Shown here: in pieces, positions 16,730-28,617 of the stretch
How positions within the stretch are numbered: the stretch's first letter is position 1
Layout: each line of letters begins with the position of its first letter
NCBI RefSeq assembly: GCF_014695395.1
Contig: NZ_JACJOF010000025.1
Location: 1 to 64,000, forward strand
Reading direction: 5' to 3'
Length of the DNA: 64,000 nucleotides
Source: Nodosilinea sp. FACHB-131
GTDB lineage: Bacteria > Cyanobacteriota > Cyanobacteriia > Phormidesmidales > Phormidesmidaceae
Notes under the pieces: generated by a model
What the model was told of the DNA's origin: nothing
Database searches by the model: none
The model's input: only the letters and a program-made list of their open reading frames with translations
Position numbers and translations under genes: made by a program

Positions 16730-17414
16730 GGGCCAAATTTAGAACCTTAGGGGCAGGCTTGCGCCGAATCCAGTCGAAGTAGTACCACAGCACGCCACCG
16801 TCAAGCACCAGCACTACCAGCACCTTGAGCAAAAAGCGCGGTGTTAATTCACCCCGTAAAAATGAGGTCAAAAAGGCAATCACGGCGCTAATCGCAATGA
16901 TGGCGGCCACCAGCAGCGTCAGATAGGTCAACCACTTGCGCACCCCCGAAAAATGCTTCTCTCGGTGGGCCGCTAGGTCGCGGTTGATCTGCCGCATCAG
17001 CCCCAGGTATACCGGGTAGGCCACCAGCAGCCGCGCCAGGGCAAATGCCACCTGCCAAGATGGATCGTAGGAGCCGTAGCCACTGTTGAGGCTGTCGGGT
17101 ATTAGATGATCGATAAAGATAAAGGCCATCTCACCGAGCGCCTGAATCCAGATGCCTAGGGTGACAAAGGCCAACAGATAAAAGAAGGCATCACGCGCCA
17201 GCTCGCCCGAACCGCCGCGCGGCGTCGGCAATGGGCGGCCCACCAGCCCTTCGTACACTTCAAAAAAAGCGCGCTCTACTTCGCGGGAAGGCCAGCCGTA
17301 GTCGCGCAGCAGCTTGCTGATGAACTCGTCGGAGGAGCCGCGATCGCGCGCCAGCAAAATAAACTGCACCAGCTCGCTGCGACTGTCGGGGGTAGGAGGA
17401 AGATCTGTACTCAT
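16722..17414 (-). CDS. DUF5671-like multi-pass membrane protein
   Basis: 230-aa protein. Residues 1-65 form a soluble helical region (LVQFILLARDRGSSDEFISK, REVERAFFEVYE), and about four membrane helices follow (ARDAFFYLLAFVTLGIWIQA near residue 73, and later helices). The sequence around the first helix fits DUF5671, a family of unknown function. Its 3' end overlaps the prepilin-like gene by 8 bp, implying a two-gene unit whose products may act together in the membrane. Confidence 0.6.
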   Translation of the reverse strand: MSTDLPPTPDSRSELVQFILLARDRGSSDEFISKLLRDYGWPSREVERAFFEVYEGLVGRPLPTPRGGSGELARDAFFYLLAFVTLGIWIQALGEMAFIFIDHLIPDSLNSGYGSYDPSWQVAFALARLLVAYPVYLGLMRQINRDLAAHREKHFSGVRKWLTYLTLLVAAIIAISAVIAFLTSFLRGELTPRFLLKVLVVLVLDGGVLWYYFDWIRRKPAPKVLNLAHE

Positions 17415-17717
17415 GGGCCTACGGTAATCCGCCGTAGATATTCTAAAAAGAATGAGTGATCCACCTGTTTAACTGTCCTTTAAAACCGGAACCGGAAGGA
17501 GGCTCAACGGCGTATCCGCTGGCTGAGAATGCGGGTTGGTTGGTGGTAGGGTTTGCGACCGGCTCGGGGTTCAGACACGTGCGATCGCATGCCTGACACT
17601 CATGAGCGCATGCCTGACGATCACCAGCACTTGTTTGGCGATCGCGGTCATGAAGCATATCACGTTGGTGTAACGACAAAATTCTCATTAAAGGGTGCAA
17701 TTGAACCGACTACCCTG

Positions 17718-17782
17718 CGAGGGCAAATAACCATTTGCCCCTACAGGGGACTGCCGTAGGGGCAAATGGTTATTTGCCCTCG
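17718..17782. repeat. Perfect 27-bp inverted repeat (REP/MITE-like)
   Basis: Arm 17718-17744 and arm 17756-17782 are exact reverse complements (core GGGCAAATAACCATTTGCCC), separated by 11 nt. Such palindromes are the hallmark of REP sequences mobilised by Y1 (RAYT) transposases. A RAYT C-terminal fragment begins about 30 nt downstream, which supports the link. Confidence 0.85.
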
Positions 17783-17812
17783 TCATCCTGGCGCAATGAT
17801 TACCATCGCCTG

Positions 17813-18049
17813 GTGCCAGCGATGAAGCCGCGATCGCTAGCCTCATTCATCGCCGGGTTCAAATCTGCCACAACCAAACGCATCAACACCCGGCGCGATG
17901 CGGCAGGCACGCCGGTTTGGCAGCGCAACTATTACGACCACATCATTCGAAACGAGCGATCGCTTCAGCACCTGCGTCACTACATCAAAAACAATTCTCT
18001 AACCTGGGCTGACGACCAACTGCATCCATGCAACCCATCAAAATGGTGA
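17813..18049 (+). pseudogene. REP-associated tyrosine transposase (RAYT) fragment
   Basis: About 79 codons in one open frame match the C-terminal third of IS200-like/RAYT transposases: SLASFIAGFKSATTKRIN, then PVWQRNYYDHIIRNERSL and LRHYIKNN. The catalytic HxH and Tyr-bearing N-terminal part is missing; its place is taken by the palindrome and unrelated sequence. It is therefore a truncated, inactive relic. Confidence 0.8.
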
Positions 18050-18137
18050 TGGCTTCCTCAGCTCTGGGCGATTAGCAGGGCGATAGCAAACAGGAGAAAA
18101 CTGCGATCGCCCATCCACCCATCTACCCATCCACTCC

Positions 18138-20258
18138 CTACATCCCCAAATTCGCCGCCAAAAACGCCCACTTATCCGACACCTCTTCGATCACCTTTGC
18201 CGTCGGCTTGCCTGCCCCGTGGCCCGCCTTTGTCTCAATGCGAATCAGCACCGGAGCCTCGCCTTGGTGAGCCGCTTGCAGCGCCGCCGCAAACTTAAAG
18301 CTGTGGGCCGGCACCACGCGATCGTCATGGTCAGCAGTAGAAATCAGCGTCGCCGGGTAGGCCGTCCCCGGCTCCAAATTGTGCAGCGGCGAATAGGCAT
18401 AGAGCGCCCTAAACTCCTCCTCATTCTGCGGCGAGCCATAGTCCGACTCCCAGGCCCAGCCAATGGTGAACTGGTTAAACCGCAGCATATCCATTACCCC
18501 CACAGCGGGTAGCGCCGCTGCAAAGAGATCCGGACGCTGGGTCATGCAGGCTCCCACCAGCAGGCCACCATTGCTGCCCCCTGCGATCGCCAGCTTTTTC
18601 GCCGATGTATAGCCTTCAGCGATCAACCACTCTGCCGCCGCAATAAAGTCGTCGAACACATTCTGCTTATTCAGCTTCGTGCCCGCCAAGTGCCACTCTT
18701 CGCCATACTCACCGCCGCCGCGCAGGTTCGGCATCGCATAGACACCGCCCATCTCCATCCACACCAAGTTGCTCACCGAAAACGACGGCGTCAGCGAAAT
18801 GCTAAAGCCTCCGTAGCCGTAGAGCAGCGTTGGGTTCTGCCCGTTCAGCTCAATCCCGGTTTTGTGGGTGATGAACATCGGCACGCGCGTACCGTCTTTG
18901 CTGGTGTAAAACACCTGAGTTGTGGTGTAGGCACTGGGGTCAAAATCGACCTCGGGCTGGCGGTAAAGGGTGCTTTCGCCCGTTACCATGTCGTAGCGGT
19001 AGATCGTAGGCGGCACTGTAAAGCTAGTAAAGCTGTAGAAGGTTTCGGTATCTTCCCGCTTGCCGTCAAAGCCTCCCGCCGAGCCAATCCCCGGCAGCTC
19101 TACCTGCCGCACTAGCTCCCCGGTCAGCGAAAAAATGCGAATCGTGGTGTAGGCATCCTTTAAGTAATCGGCGACGAACTGGTTATTCAGCAGGCCCACT
19201 CCCTCAAGGGTGTCGTCGCTTTCGGGAATAATCTCTTGCCAGTGCGATCGCTCCGGCTGGGCAACGTCGATCGCGATCAGCCGCCCCTTCGGCGCATCCA
19301 AATCAGTCGTAAACCAGAACAGCGACCCCTCATTATCCACAAAGCTGTAGCTGGCCTCAAACTCCGAAATTAGCTCTACCACCGGGCTTTCTGGATTGCT
19401 CAGATCTTTATAAAACACCAGGTTGTTGGGGTCAGTCCCCTTCCACACCGAGATGATCAAATAGCGCCCGTCTTCGGTGACGCCGCCGCCAAAGCCCCAC
19501 TCTTTTTGATCGGGGCGCTCATACACCAGCACGTCCTCACTTTGGGGTGTGCCCAGGCGATGGTAGTAGAGCTTTTGGTAGTAGTTGATCGCCTCTAGCT
19601 TGCTCGCCTCATCCGGCTCGTCGTAGCGGCTGTAGAAAAAGCCCTGGTGGTCGTGACTCCACGATGCGCCCGAGAACTTCACCCACTTCAGCAAGTCGTC
19701 GGTGTCTGCGCCAGTCTCAATATCGCGCACGCGCCACTCAACCCAGTCTGACCCCGCGCTCGACAGGCCATAGGCCATGTAGGCCCCATTCTCACTTACC
19801 TCCATGCCGCTGAGCGATACCGTGCCATCCTCCGACAGGGTGTTGGGGTCGAGCAGCACCCGTGGCTCAGCCTCCAGGCTGAGCAGGGTGTAGAGCACGC
19901 TCTGGTTTTGCAGCCCGTCATTCTTGAAGTAAAAGTACCGCCCACCCCGCTTAAAGGGGGTGCTGTAGCGCTCGTAGTTCCAGATCTGGGTGAGGCGATC
20001 GTTAATAGCCTGCCGCCCCGACAGTCCCTCTAGGTAGGCTGAGGTTACCTGGTTTTGGGCCTCAATCCACTCCTGGCTGGCGGGCGATTGCGGGTCTTCG
20101 AGCCAGCGATAGGGGTCGGGCACCGTCACGCCGTGGTAGGTATCAACCTGGTCGTGCTGGGGGCTGGGGGGGTAAGTGAGCGAGTTAGCAATCATAGGAG
20201 CTTGAGATAGACCAAGGGCTAGTAGTAACCCTAACAAGAAGCGTAGAGAATCGCGCAC
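18138..20258 (-). CDS. Prolyl oligopeptidase (S9 family), exported
   Basis: 706-aa serine peptidase that cleaves after proline in short peptides. The beta-propeller occupies roughly residues 80-430 and the alpha/beta-hydrolase domain the rest. The catalytic triad elements are visible: nucleophile in GGSNGGLLVGA, Asp in TADHDDRVVPAHS, His in AGHGAGKP. The N-terminus is a hydrophobic signal sequence (LLGLLLALGLSQA), suggesting a periplasmic or lipid-anchored location. The start codon is GTG at 20258; no in-frame ATG gives the signal peptide. Alone on its strand, downstream of vapBC. Confidence 0.92.
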   Translation of the reverse strand: MRDSLRFLLGLLLALGLSQAPMIANSLTYPPSPQHDQVDTYHGVTVPDPYRWLEDPQSPASQEWIEAQNQVTSAYLEGLSGRQAINDRLTQIWNYERYSTPFKRGGRYFYFKNDGLQNQSVLYTLLSLEAEPRVLLDPNTLSEDGTVSLSGMEVSENGAYMAYGLSSAGSDWVEWRVRDIETGADTDDLLKWVKFSGASWSHDHQGFFYSRYDEPDEASKLEAINYYQKLYYHRLGTPQSEDVLVYERPDQKEWGFGGGVTEDGRYLIISVWKGTDPNNLVFYKDLSNPESPVVELISEFEASYSFVDNEGSLFWFTTDLDAPKGRLIAIDVAQPERSHWQEIIPESDDTLEGVGLLNNQFVADYLKDAYTTIRIFSLTGELVRQVELPGIGSAGGFDGKREDTETFYSFTSFTVPPTIYRYDMVTGESTLYRQPEVDFDPSAYTTTQVFYTSKDGTRVPMFITHKTGIELNGQNPTLLYGYGGFSISLTPSFSVSNLVWMEMGGVYAMPNLRGGGEYGEEWHLAGTKLNKQNVFDDFIAAAEWLIAEGYTSAKKLAIAGGSNGGLLVGACMTQRPDLFAAALPAVGVMDMLRFNQFTIGWAWESDYGSPQNEEEFRALYAYSPLHNLEPGTAYPATLISTADHDDRVVPAHSFKFAAALQAAHQGEAPVLIRIETKAGHGAGKPTAKVIEEVSDKWAFLAANLGM

Positions 20259-20294
20259 GAAAACATGCCCTTCGTTAATTCAGGAATCTGCGCT

Positions 20295-20705
20295 CTAGTC
20301 TTGGCTATCCACCCAATTTTCTAGAACAATGTTGGGATAGCTGCGAAAATCTTCAAGGTTATTGGTGACCAGAGTGAGGTTGAGACCGATGGCATGGCTG
20401 GCAATCAACTTGTCGAGAGCATCGCTGCGGCGATCACGGGTAGCAGCGCGCACATCTGCATAAGCCGCCGCCGCGGCAGTGTCAAAGGCCACCACTGGAA
20501 TTAACTCAACCAGAGCATCGAGCGCCTGTCGATTCTGTAGTCGAGCTGCTTCTCTGCTTACGTAAACCCCATATTCCAATTCAGCTAGCGTAATCGAGGA
20601 GATCACTACATCACCCTGACGACATTCTGCAAAACGCTTCGCGACAGAAGGCGGCTGGTGCTTCATTAAATAAATGCAGATATTGGTATCGAGCATATAT
20701 TTCAT
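20295..20705 (-). CDS. vapC: VapC toxin, PIN-domain ribonuclease
   Basis: 136-aa PIN-domain protein, the toxin of a type II toxin-antitoxin pair; PIN toxins are Mg-dependent RNases. The N-terminal YMLDTNICIYLMK contains the first acidic residue, ITLAELEYGV the second (Glu), and the C-terminal part a further Asp cluster (SDALDKLIASHAI and NNLEDF). It overlaps the antitoxin gene by 4 bp (ATGA), the usual coupling. Length is typical (130-140 aa). Confidence 0.92.
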   Translation of the reverse strand: MKYMLDTNICIYLMKHQPPSVAKRFAECRQGDVVISSITLAELEYGVYVSREAARLQNRQALDALVELIPVVAFDTAAAAAYADVRAATRDRRSDALDKLIASHAIGLNLTLVTNNLEDFRSYPNIVLENWVDSQD

Positions 20706-20935
20706 AGCGTGTCTCGATCTTGATCAGATTGCGCTGGGCGTCCCTCAGCCATAAAGTCTTCAGAAAAAGCGGCAAACCGTTCTAAAACATTGATCAACGG
20801 CGCTCTTACTGGGCGAATAATCAGAGTGTCGCCTTGGCGTTCAATGTCGTATTCCACATCTAGCTGCTCAAACTGAAGTTCTTTCGGAATTCGCACCGCT
20901 TGGGAATTGCCGCTTTGAAAAACACGCGTGCGCAT
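20702..20935 (-). CDS. vapB: VapB antitoxin, AbrB/SpoVT-type DNA-binding
   Basis: 77-aa antitoxin. The N-terminal swapped-hairpin AbrB domain is clear (VFQSGNSQAVRIPKELQF), followed by an acidic C-terminal tail expected to wrap the VapC toxin. It overlaps vapC by 4 bp. An imperfect palindrome 25 bp upstream (20961-20980) is a good autoregulatory operator candidate. Confidence 0.9.
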   Translation of the reverse strand: MRTRVFQSGNSQAVRIPKELQFEQLDVEYDIERQGDTLIIRPVRAPLINVLERFAAFSEDFMAEGRPAQSDQDRDTL

Positions 20936-20960
20936 AGGTAGATTCCCGTCGCAGAAATAG

Positions 20961-20980
20961 TGTATCTACAAGTATATACA
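20961..20980. promoter_or_regulatory. Candidate VapB/VapBC operator
   Basis: TGTATCTACA followed directly by AGTATATACA forms an imperfect palindrome with 8 of 10 positions complementary. It sits 25 bp upstream of the vapB ATG and overlaps a minus-strand TATA-like element, where autorepression by the VapBC complex would act. The position also lies within the shared upstream region with divergent ligA. Confidence 0.45.
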
Positions 20981-21068
20981 TCCCTGCGCGAGGAGATAGG
21001 CGGCGAATAGCACTGCACTGAGCCCACGGCAGCGCTACACTAGCCACCGGGCGATTTTAGGAAACTGA

Positions 21069-23183
<2,115 letters not shown>

Positions 23184-23646
23184 TACTCGACCAGGGGTTG
23201 CGACAGGCTCTAGGGGTTCAGGGTTCAGGGTTTAAGGTCTAAGGCAAACCGTGAACCGTACACCTCAAACCTTGAACCCTAGACCCTTGAAATCCTGGAT
23301 GTGACAGGCCACCAAGTCAGTGATCTAGATTCCCACCTCTAGGGCAGCGCAGCGTTAGCATAGAAAAATCTCTCATTCTCCATAAAAATTTGGGCATCTT
23401 AAATGGGCCGATAATAGTATCGACCTGATACAAAATGAGTAATCCCTTGATTTGCGGCTTTAAGGTGGGGTTCGTCATCTTCAGGGCTTAGTTAAAACTA
23501 TCGGCGGACTGGGCTGTAGGGCTGGGATTGAGCCAATACCTACACCCACGCGCTCGGCCTGGCCAAGCTGTTGGGCTATGTCTAAAACCATCTGCAGCTG
23601 AAATCGTCTGAAGTACTACTGCGGCATACTGCTTGGACTCCGCTAA
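23184..23646. other. Intergenic region with GGGTTCA-type inverted repeats
   Basis: No gene is seen in 463 bp. Between 23205 and 23290 the words GGGTTCAGGG and its complement (CTTGAACCCTAGACCC) form a long imperfect hairpin; this is a dispersed, repeat-like structure rather than a terminator because no T-run follows. The promoter of the GAF-EAL gene must lie to its right, but no clear boxes are seen. Confidence 0.4.
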
Positions 23647-24906
23647 ATGACTGGACAACCGATTCCGGACCCGATAGCCAACAACCTATCGTTACTACCC
23701 TACGTCCTCTTGTCGGCGTCTAGTGCTGGGGCAGAATCGACCGACGAGATCGTGCTCGATGCCCTGTGCGCCATTCGCGTTTACCTCGACATGGAAGTGG
23801 CGTTTGTTGGTGAATTTTCAGGCGGTAGACGCCACTTTCGCTATGTAGATTCGTCCCTAGAGCATCCGCCGATCGCCGTTGGTGACTCAGGCCCGCTTGA
23901 AGAGAGCTATTGTCAGCGCGTTGTGGATGGTCGGCTGCCAGAGCTGATTCAAGATGCCTCATTGATTCCGGAAGCGATGGAGCTACCGGTCACCACGGCC
24001 CTGCCGGTGGGAGCCCATCTCAGCGTGCCGATTCGCTTGGGAAACGGGCAAATCTACGGGACATTCTGCTGCTTTAGCACTCGGCCCGACTTTACACTGG
24101 GCAATCGCGACCTAGCCCTCATGCGCCTGTTTGCCAATTTTGCCTCCCGCCAAATTGGCCGAGAGCTAGATGCCGAGCGCCAGCATCGAGAGATGCGCCG
24201 CCGCCTTGACTCAGTGCTGGAGTCTAAATCGTTCACTATCGTCTACCAACCGATTGTCGAACTCACCGAAGACAAGATTGTTGGCTTTGAGGCGCTGACG
24301 CGGTTTTGGTCGAGGCCCATTCGCAGCCCCGATGTGTGGTTTAGCGAGGCGGCTGAGGTGGGCCTGAGCGAAGAGCTGGAGATGGCGGCGATCGCCAAGG
24401 CCCTTACGGGCTTCGACCACCTTCCTGACGATATTTATTTGTCTCTCAACGTTTCGCCTCACAATATATTGAATGAGGCTATCCACCGCACCCTTCGCGA
24501 TGCGCCCCTCGATCGCATTGTGCTGGAGGTCACCGAGCATGTGCCTATCTCCGACTATGCTCGGTTCAGCCAGTCCCTTGAGTCCCTGCGCGATCGCGGC
24601 ATTCGCCTCGCCGTTGACGATGCTGGATCTGGCTACGCAAGTTTTCTGCACATTCTCAAGCTCAAGCCAGAGATCATCAAGCTCGACATCGGACTCATTC
24701 GCGATGTTGATACCGACAGTAATCGGCGAGCTTTAACCGCCGCCCTGGTTGGGTTTGCCCAAGAAAGCGGCAGCAAACTCGTCGCCGAAGGGGTAGAGAC
24801 GGCCCCAGAACTCGCTGCTCTCAAGCAGCTTCGCGTTGACAAAGTGCAGGGGTATTTGCTCGGGCATCCTCTACCAATCTGTGAGACCGCAGCGCTGTTT
24901 CGGTAG
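23647..24906 (+). CDS. GAF-EAL protein, probable c-di-GMP phosphodiesterase
   Basis: 419-aa signalling enzyme. A GAF sensor domain spans about residues 20-175 (HLSVPIRLGNGQIYGTFCCF) and an EAL domain about 195-415. The EAL catalytic set is complete: FEALTRFW, LNVSPHNIL, VLEVTEH, VDDAGSGYASF, IKLD and AEGVET. No GGDEF domain is present, so the protein is predicted to hydrolyse c-di-GMP under control of a GAF ligand. A window-mate at 60081 encodes a PAS-GGDEF cyclase of opposite activity. Confidence 0.92.
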   Translation: MTGQPIPDPIANNLSLLPYVLLSASSAGAESTDEIVLDALCAIRVYLDMEVAFVGEFSGGRRHFRYVDSSLEHPPIAVGDSGPLEESYCQRVVDGRLPELIQDASLIPEAMELPVTTALPVGAHLSVPIRLGNGQIYGTFCCFSTRPDFTLGNRDLALMRLFANFASRQIGRELDAERQHREMRRRLDSVLESKSFTIVYQPIVELTEDKIVGFEALTRFWSRPIRSPDVWFSEAAEVGLSEELEMAAIAKALTGFDHLPDDIYLSLNVSPHNILNEAIHRTLRDAPLDRIVLEVTEHVPISDYARFSQSLESLRDRGIRLAVDDAGSGYASFLHILKLKPEIIKLDIGLIRDVDTDSNRRALTAALVGFAQESGSKLVAEGVETAPELAALKQLRVDKVQGYLLGHPLPICETAALFR

Positions 24907-25195
24907 ACAAGCTCAGGCCAGGGTCAGGCTTAAGAAGTTTCAAGATTGCATCCCCACGACAAAAGTCCTCTCAAATTGAAGAATTTGGGGGGACAGATAG
25001 CGCTTGGCAGGCCACTAAGACGCTTTGTACCCTGCTAAGGTTTTGCCCCCTGCTCCCCAATGTTTTGGGGTTCTAAAATGCCCTACCGATCTCACCCGCC
25101 GAGACAGCGTGTATTCTAGAGTGTCAGTCTGACCCGAGACACCCGCCCGTACCCAGGCAGTTACCCCCCAGGCAGTTACCTAAGGAGACAACGCT

Positions 25196-27103
<1,908 letters not shown>

Positions 27104-27107
27104 GCCA

Positions 27108-27140
27108 AGATGGCAAGGTTCTTGAGGAATCTTGCCATCT
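27108..27140 (+). terminator. Hairpin after glmS
   Basis: AGATGGCAAG (27108-27117) pairs perfectly with CTTGCCATCT (27131-27140), and inner bases TTC/GAA extend the stem. It begins 5 nt after the glmS stop. No proper T-run follows, so it may be a terminator or a 3'-end stabiliser. Confidence 0.5.
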
Positions 27141-27188
27141 CAAATAATTTGAGGATGCTGTTCTCACCAGCTTTGTACAGCGACGTTC

Positions 27189-27605
27189 ATGGCAGCAAGA
27201 GATCTTTTTCACACGGCAGTGAAACATGGTCTTGAGAAAGACCAGTGGCGTATTTCTAGCGATCCTCTAGAGCTGGATTGGGAAGAAGTCAAAGTTAAAA
27301 TTGATTTGGCGGCTGAACGGTTGATTGCGGCAGAACGAGGCGAAGAAAAAATTGCCGTAGAGATTAAAAGCTTTATTAGCCCATCTCCAGTGAGCGATTT
27401 TCATACTGCTTTAGGGCAGTTTTTGAACTACAGAATTATGCTAGAGGTTAAAGAGCCCGAGCGTGAGCTTTATCTGGCGATACCGATAGATACCTACGAG
27501 ACATTTTTTCAAAGTCGTTTTGCTCAGACGGCTGTGGAGCGTTACCAGCTTAAGCTCATCGTCTACAACCCAATCTCAGAGGAGATTGTCAGATGGATAA
27601 GTTAG
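27189..27605 (+). CDS. xisH: XisH family protein (PD-(D/E)XK fold)
   Basis: 138-aa XisH-family protein. XisH and XisI were named as factors controlling excision of the fdxN element in heterocystous cyanobacteria, but they are widespread and often multi-copy, and XisH has a restriction-endonuclease-like fold. Visible motif residues fit this: DLAAERLIAAERGEEKIAVEIKSF contains the E-x-K pair of the PD-(D/E)XK core. The downstream xisI gene overlaps its 3' end by 13 bp. The true role is unknown; a nuclease-plus-partner accessory module is plausible. Confidence 0.92.
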   Translation: MAARDLFHTAVKHGLEKDQWRISSDPLELDWEEVKVKIDLAAERLIAAERGEEKIAVEIKSFISPSPVSDFHTALGQFLNYRIMLEVKEPERELYLAIPIDTYETFFQSRFAQTAVERYQLKLIVYNPISEEIVRWIS

Positions 27606-27928
27606 AGCATTATCGAACATGCATTCAAGAGCTGCTAGAGCAGCATAGTCAGTACAAAACTCAGGAAAAAGAGGTCGATAATATACTTGTGTTTGATACG
27701 ACGCGTGACCACTACCAGTTGATGCGCGTGGGCTGGAAGGGGTTAAGTCGGGTTTACCATACGGTGCTTCATTTCGACATTGAGGATGGCAAAATCTGGC
27801 TTCAGCAAAACACAACGGATATTGATGTTGGCCAAGAACTCGTCGATATGGGTGTTGCTAAGGAGGATATTGTTCTTGGTTTGCATCCTAGCTACAAGCG
27901 CCCCTATACGGGTTATGGAGTCGCCTAG
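27593..27928 (+). CDS. xisI: XisI family protein
   Basis: 111-aa XisI-family partner of XisH. The typical opening (MDKLEHYRTCIQELLEQHS) and the middle (VFDTTRDHYQLMRVGWKGLSRV) are easily recognised, as is HPSYKRPYTGYGVA at the end. It overlaps xisH by 13 bp, so the two are co-translated. Its presence beside an HNH nuclease gene marks this as an accessory locus rather than an excision system, since no fdxN element is visible. Confidence 0.92.
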   Translation: MDKLEHYRTCIQELLEQHSQYKTQEKEVDNILVFDTTRDHYQLMRVGWKGLSRVYHTVLHFDIEDGKIWLQQNTTDIDVGQELVDMGVAKEDIVLGLHPSYKRPYTGYGVA

Positions 27929-28006
27929 AACCCCAATCGCGCAGATGAGCTATTCTGGGAGACTATATTTGAGATACGAGGCCGAAGTGTTAGGAGCTAG
28001 CTGATC

Positions 28007-28345
28007 ATGCCGAAGAAGAAAACTGCGTCAGTTGTCGGAACCTGGCACATCTACGAAATGGAACTATGGGATGAGAATTATTTCAATATGGAGGTGCAGG
28101 CCTACATCACGATCAACCTAAGTGGGATTGGAGATTTTCAATTCGGCTTGGTCGCGGGAGGTTTGGATGGAGAGTTTGTCCGAGAGGGCGACTCTGAACG
28201 ATTTGAGTTCAACTGGGAAGGTAATGATGAGTGTGATGAAGCCTCTGGTAGTGGCTGGCTCAGGTCAAAGTCAGCTGATGAGGTAGAGGGGAGCATTAAG
28301 TTGCATGGGGGCGATCGCTCTGCCTTTGCCGCCCGGAGAGCTTGA
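28007..28345 (+). CDS. Small conserved hypothetical protein
   Basis: 112-aa acidic protein: basic start (MPKKKTASVVGTWHIYEMEL), then beta-rich sequence with YITINLSGIGDFQFG and FEFNWEGNDECDEASGSGW. I recall similar small proteins in many bacteria, found singly beside accessory genes, without a known function. No membrane segment or signal peptide. An AGGAG-like sequence (TAGGAGCTAGCTGATC) precedes the ATG. Confidence 0.65.
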   Translation: MPKKKTASVVGTWHIYEMELWDENYFNMEVQAYITINLSGIGDFQFGLVAGGLDGEFVREGDSERFEFNWEGNDECDEASGSGWLRSKSADEVEGSIKLHGGDRSAFAARRA

Positions 28346-28482
28346 TAGTTTGATCGCCGCCTTCAGAACAGCGCGTTTGCTGCACAGATCAGATATGAAT
28401 CACTGCTAGAGACGGATGAACCGATTGCCTGGAATGGGCGATCGTACTTGTCAATAGTTTGTAGGTTGCTGCGGTTAGCCAG

Positions 28483-28617
28483 GTGAGTTTGGCGGAAGTT
28501 AAGGAATTTTCACTAACCGATGAATTTCAAGACCGCTGGGCTACTTTAGAGAGGCCTAGGCCCTGTATATAGAAAGGCTGAAGGAAACTGGTGCTAGATG
28601 CCCCCTCTGGCTAAACG
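28483..28617 (+). pseudogene. Possible frameshifted small ORF remnant
   Basis: A GTG-started frame (28483-28572, SLAEVKEFSLTDEFQDRW near its start) stops at 28570, and the next frame continues with protein-like sequence (ERLKETGARCPLWLND) into the start of the HNH gene. Together these could be one degraded gene split by a frameshift. The family is not recognised, and the call is tentative. Confidence 0.25.

Larger units (their letters stand above)
17415..18137. other. Intergenic region holding mobile-element debris
   Basis: Between a DUF5671-like gene and prolyl oligopeptidase there is no intact gene. The region holds a near-duplicate CGCATGCCTGAC word (17586 and 17609), a long perfect inverted repeat (17718-17782), the 3' part of a REP-type transposase gene (17813-18049) and a pyrimidine repeat (18110-18137). 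Confidence 0.6.

Noticed and set aside
17860-17880. GGTTCAAATC resembling a tRNA T-arm
   Set aside because: It codes for the GFKSA segment of the RAYT fragment and no acceptor or anticodon stems fit.
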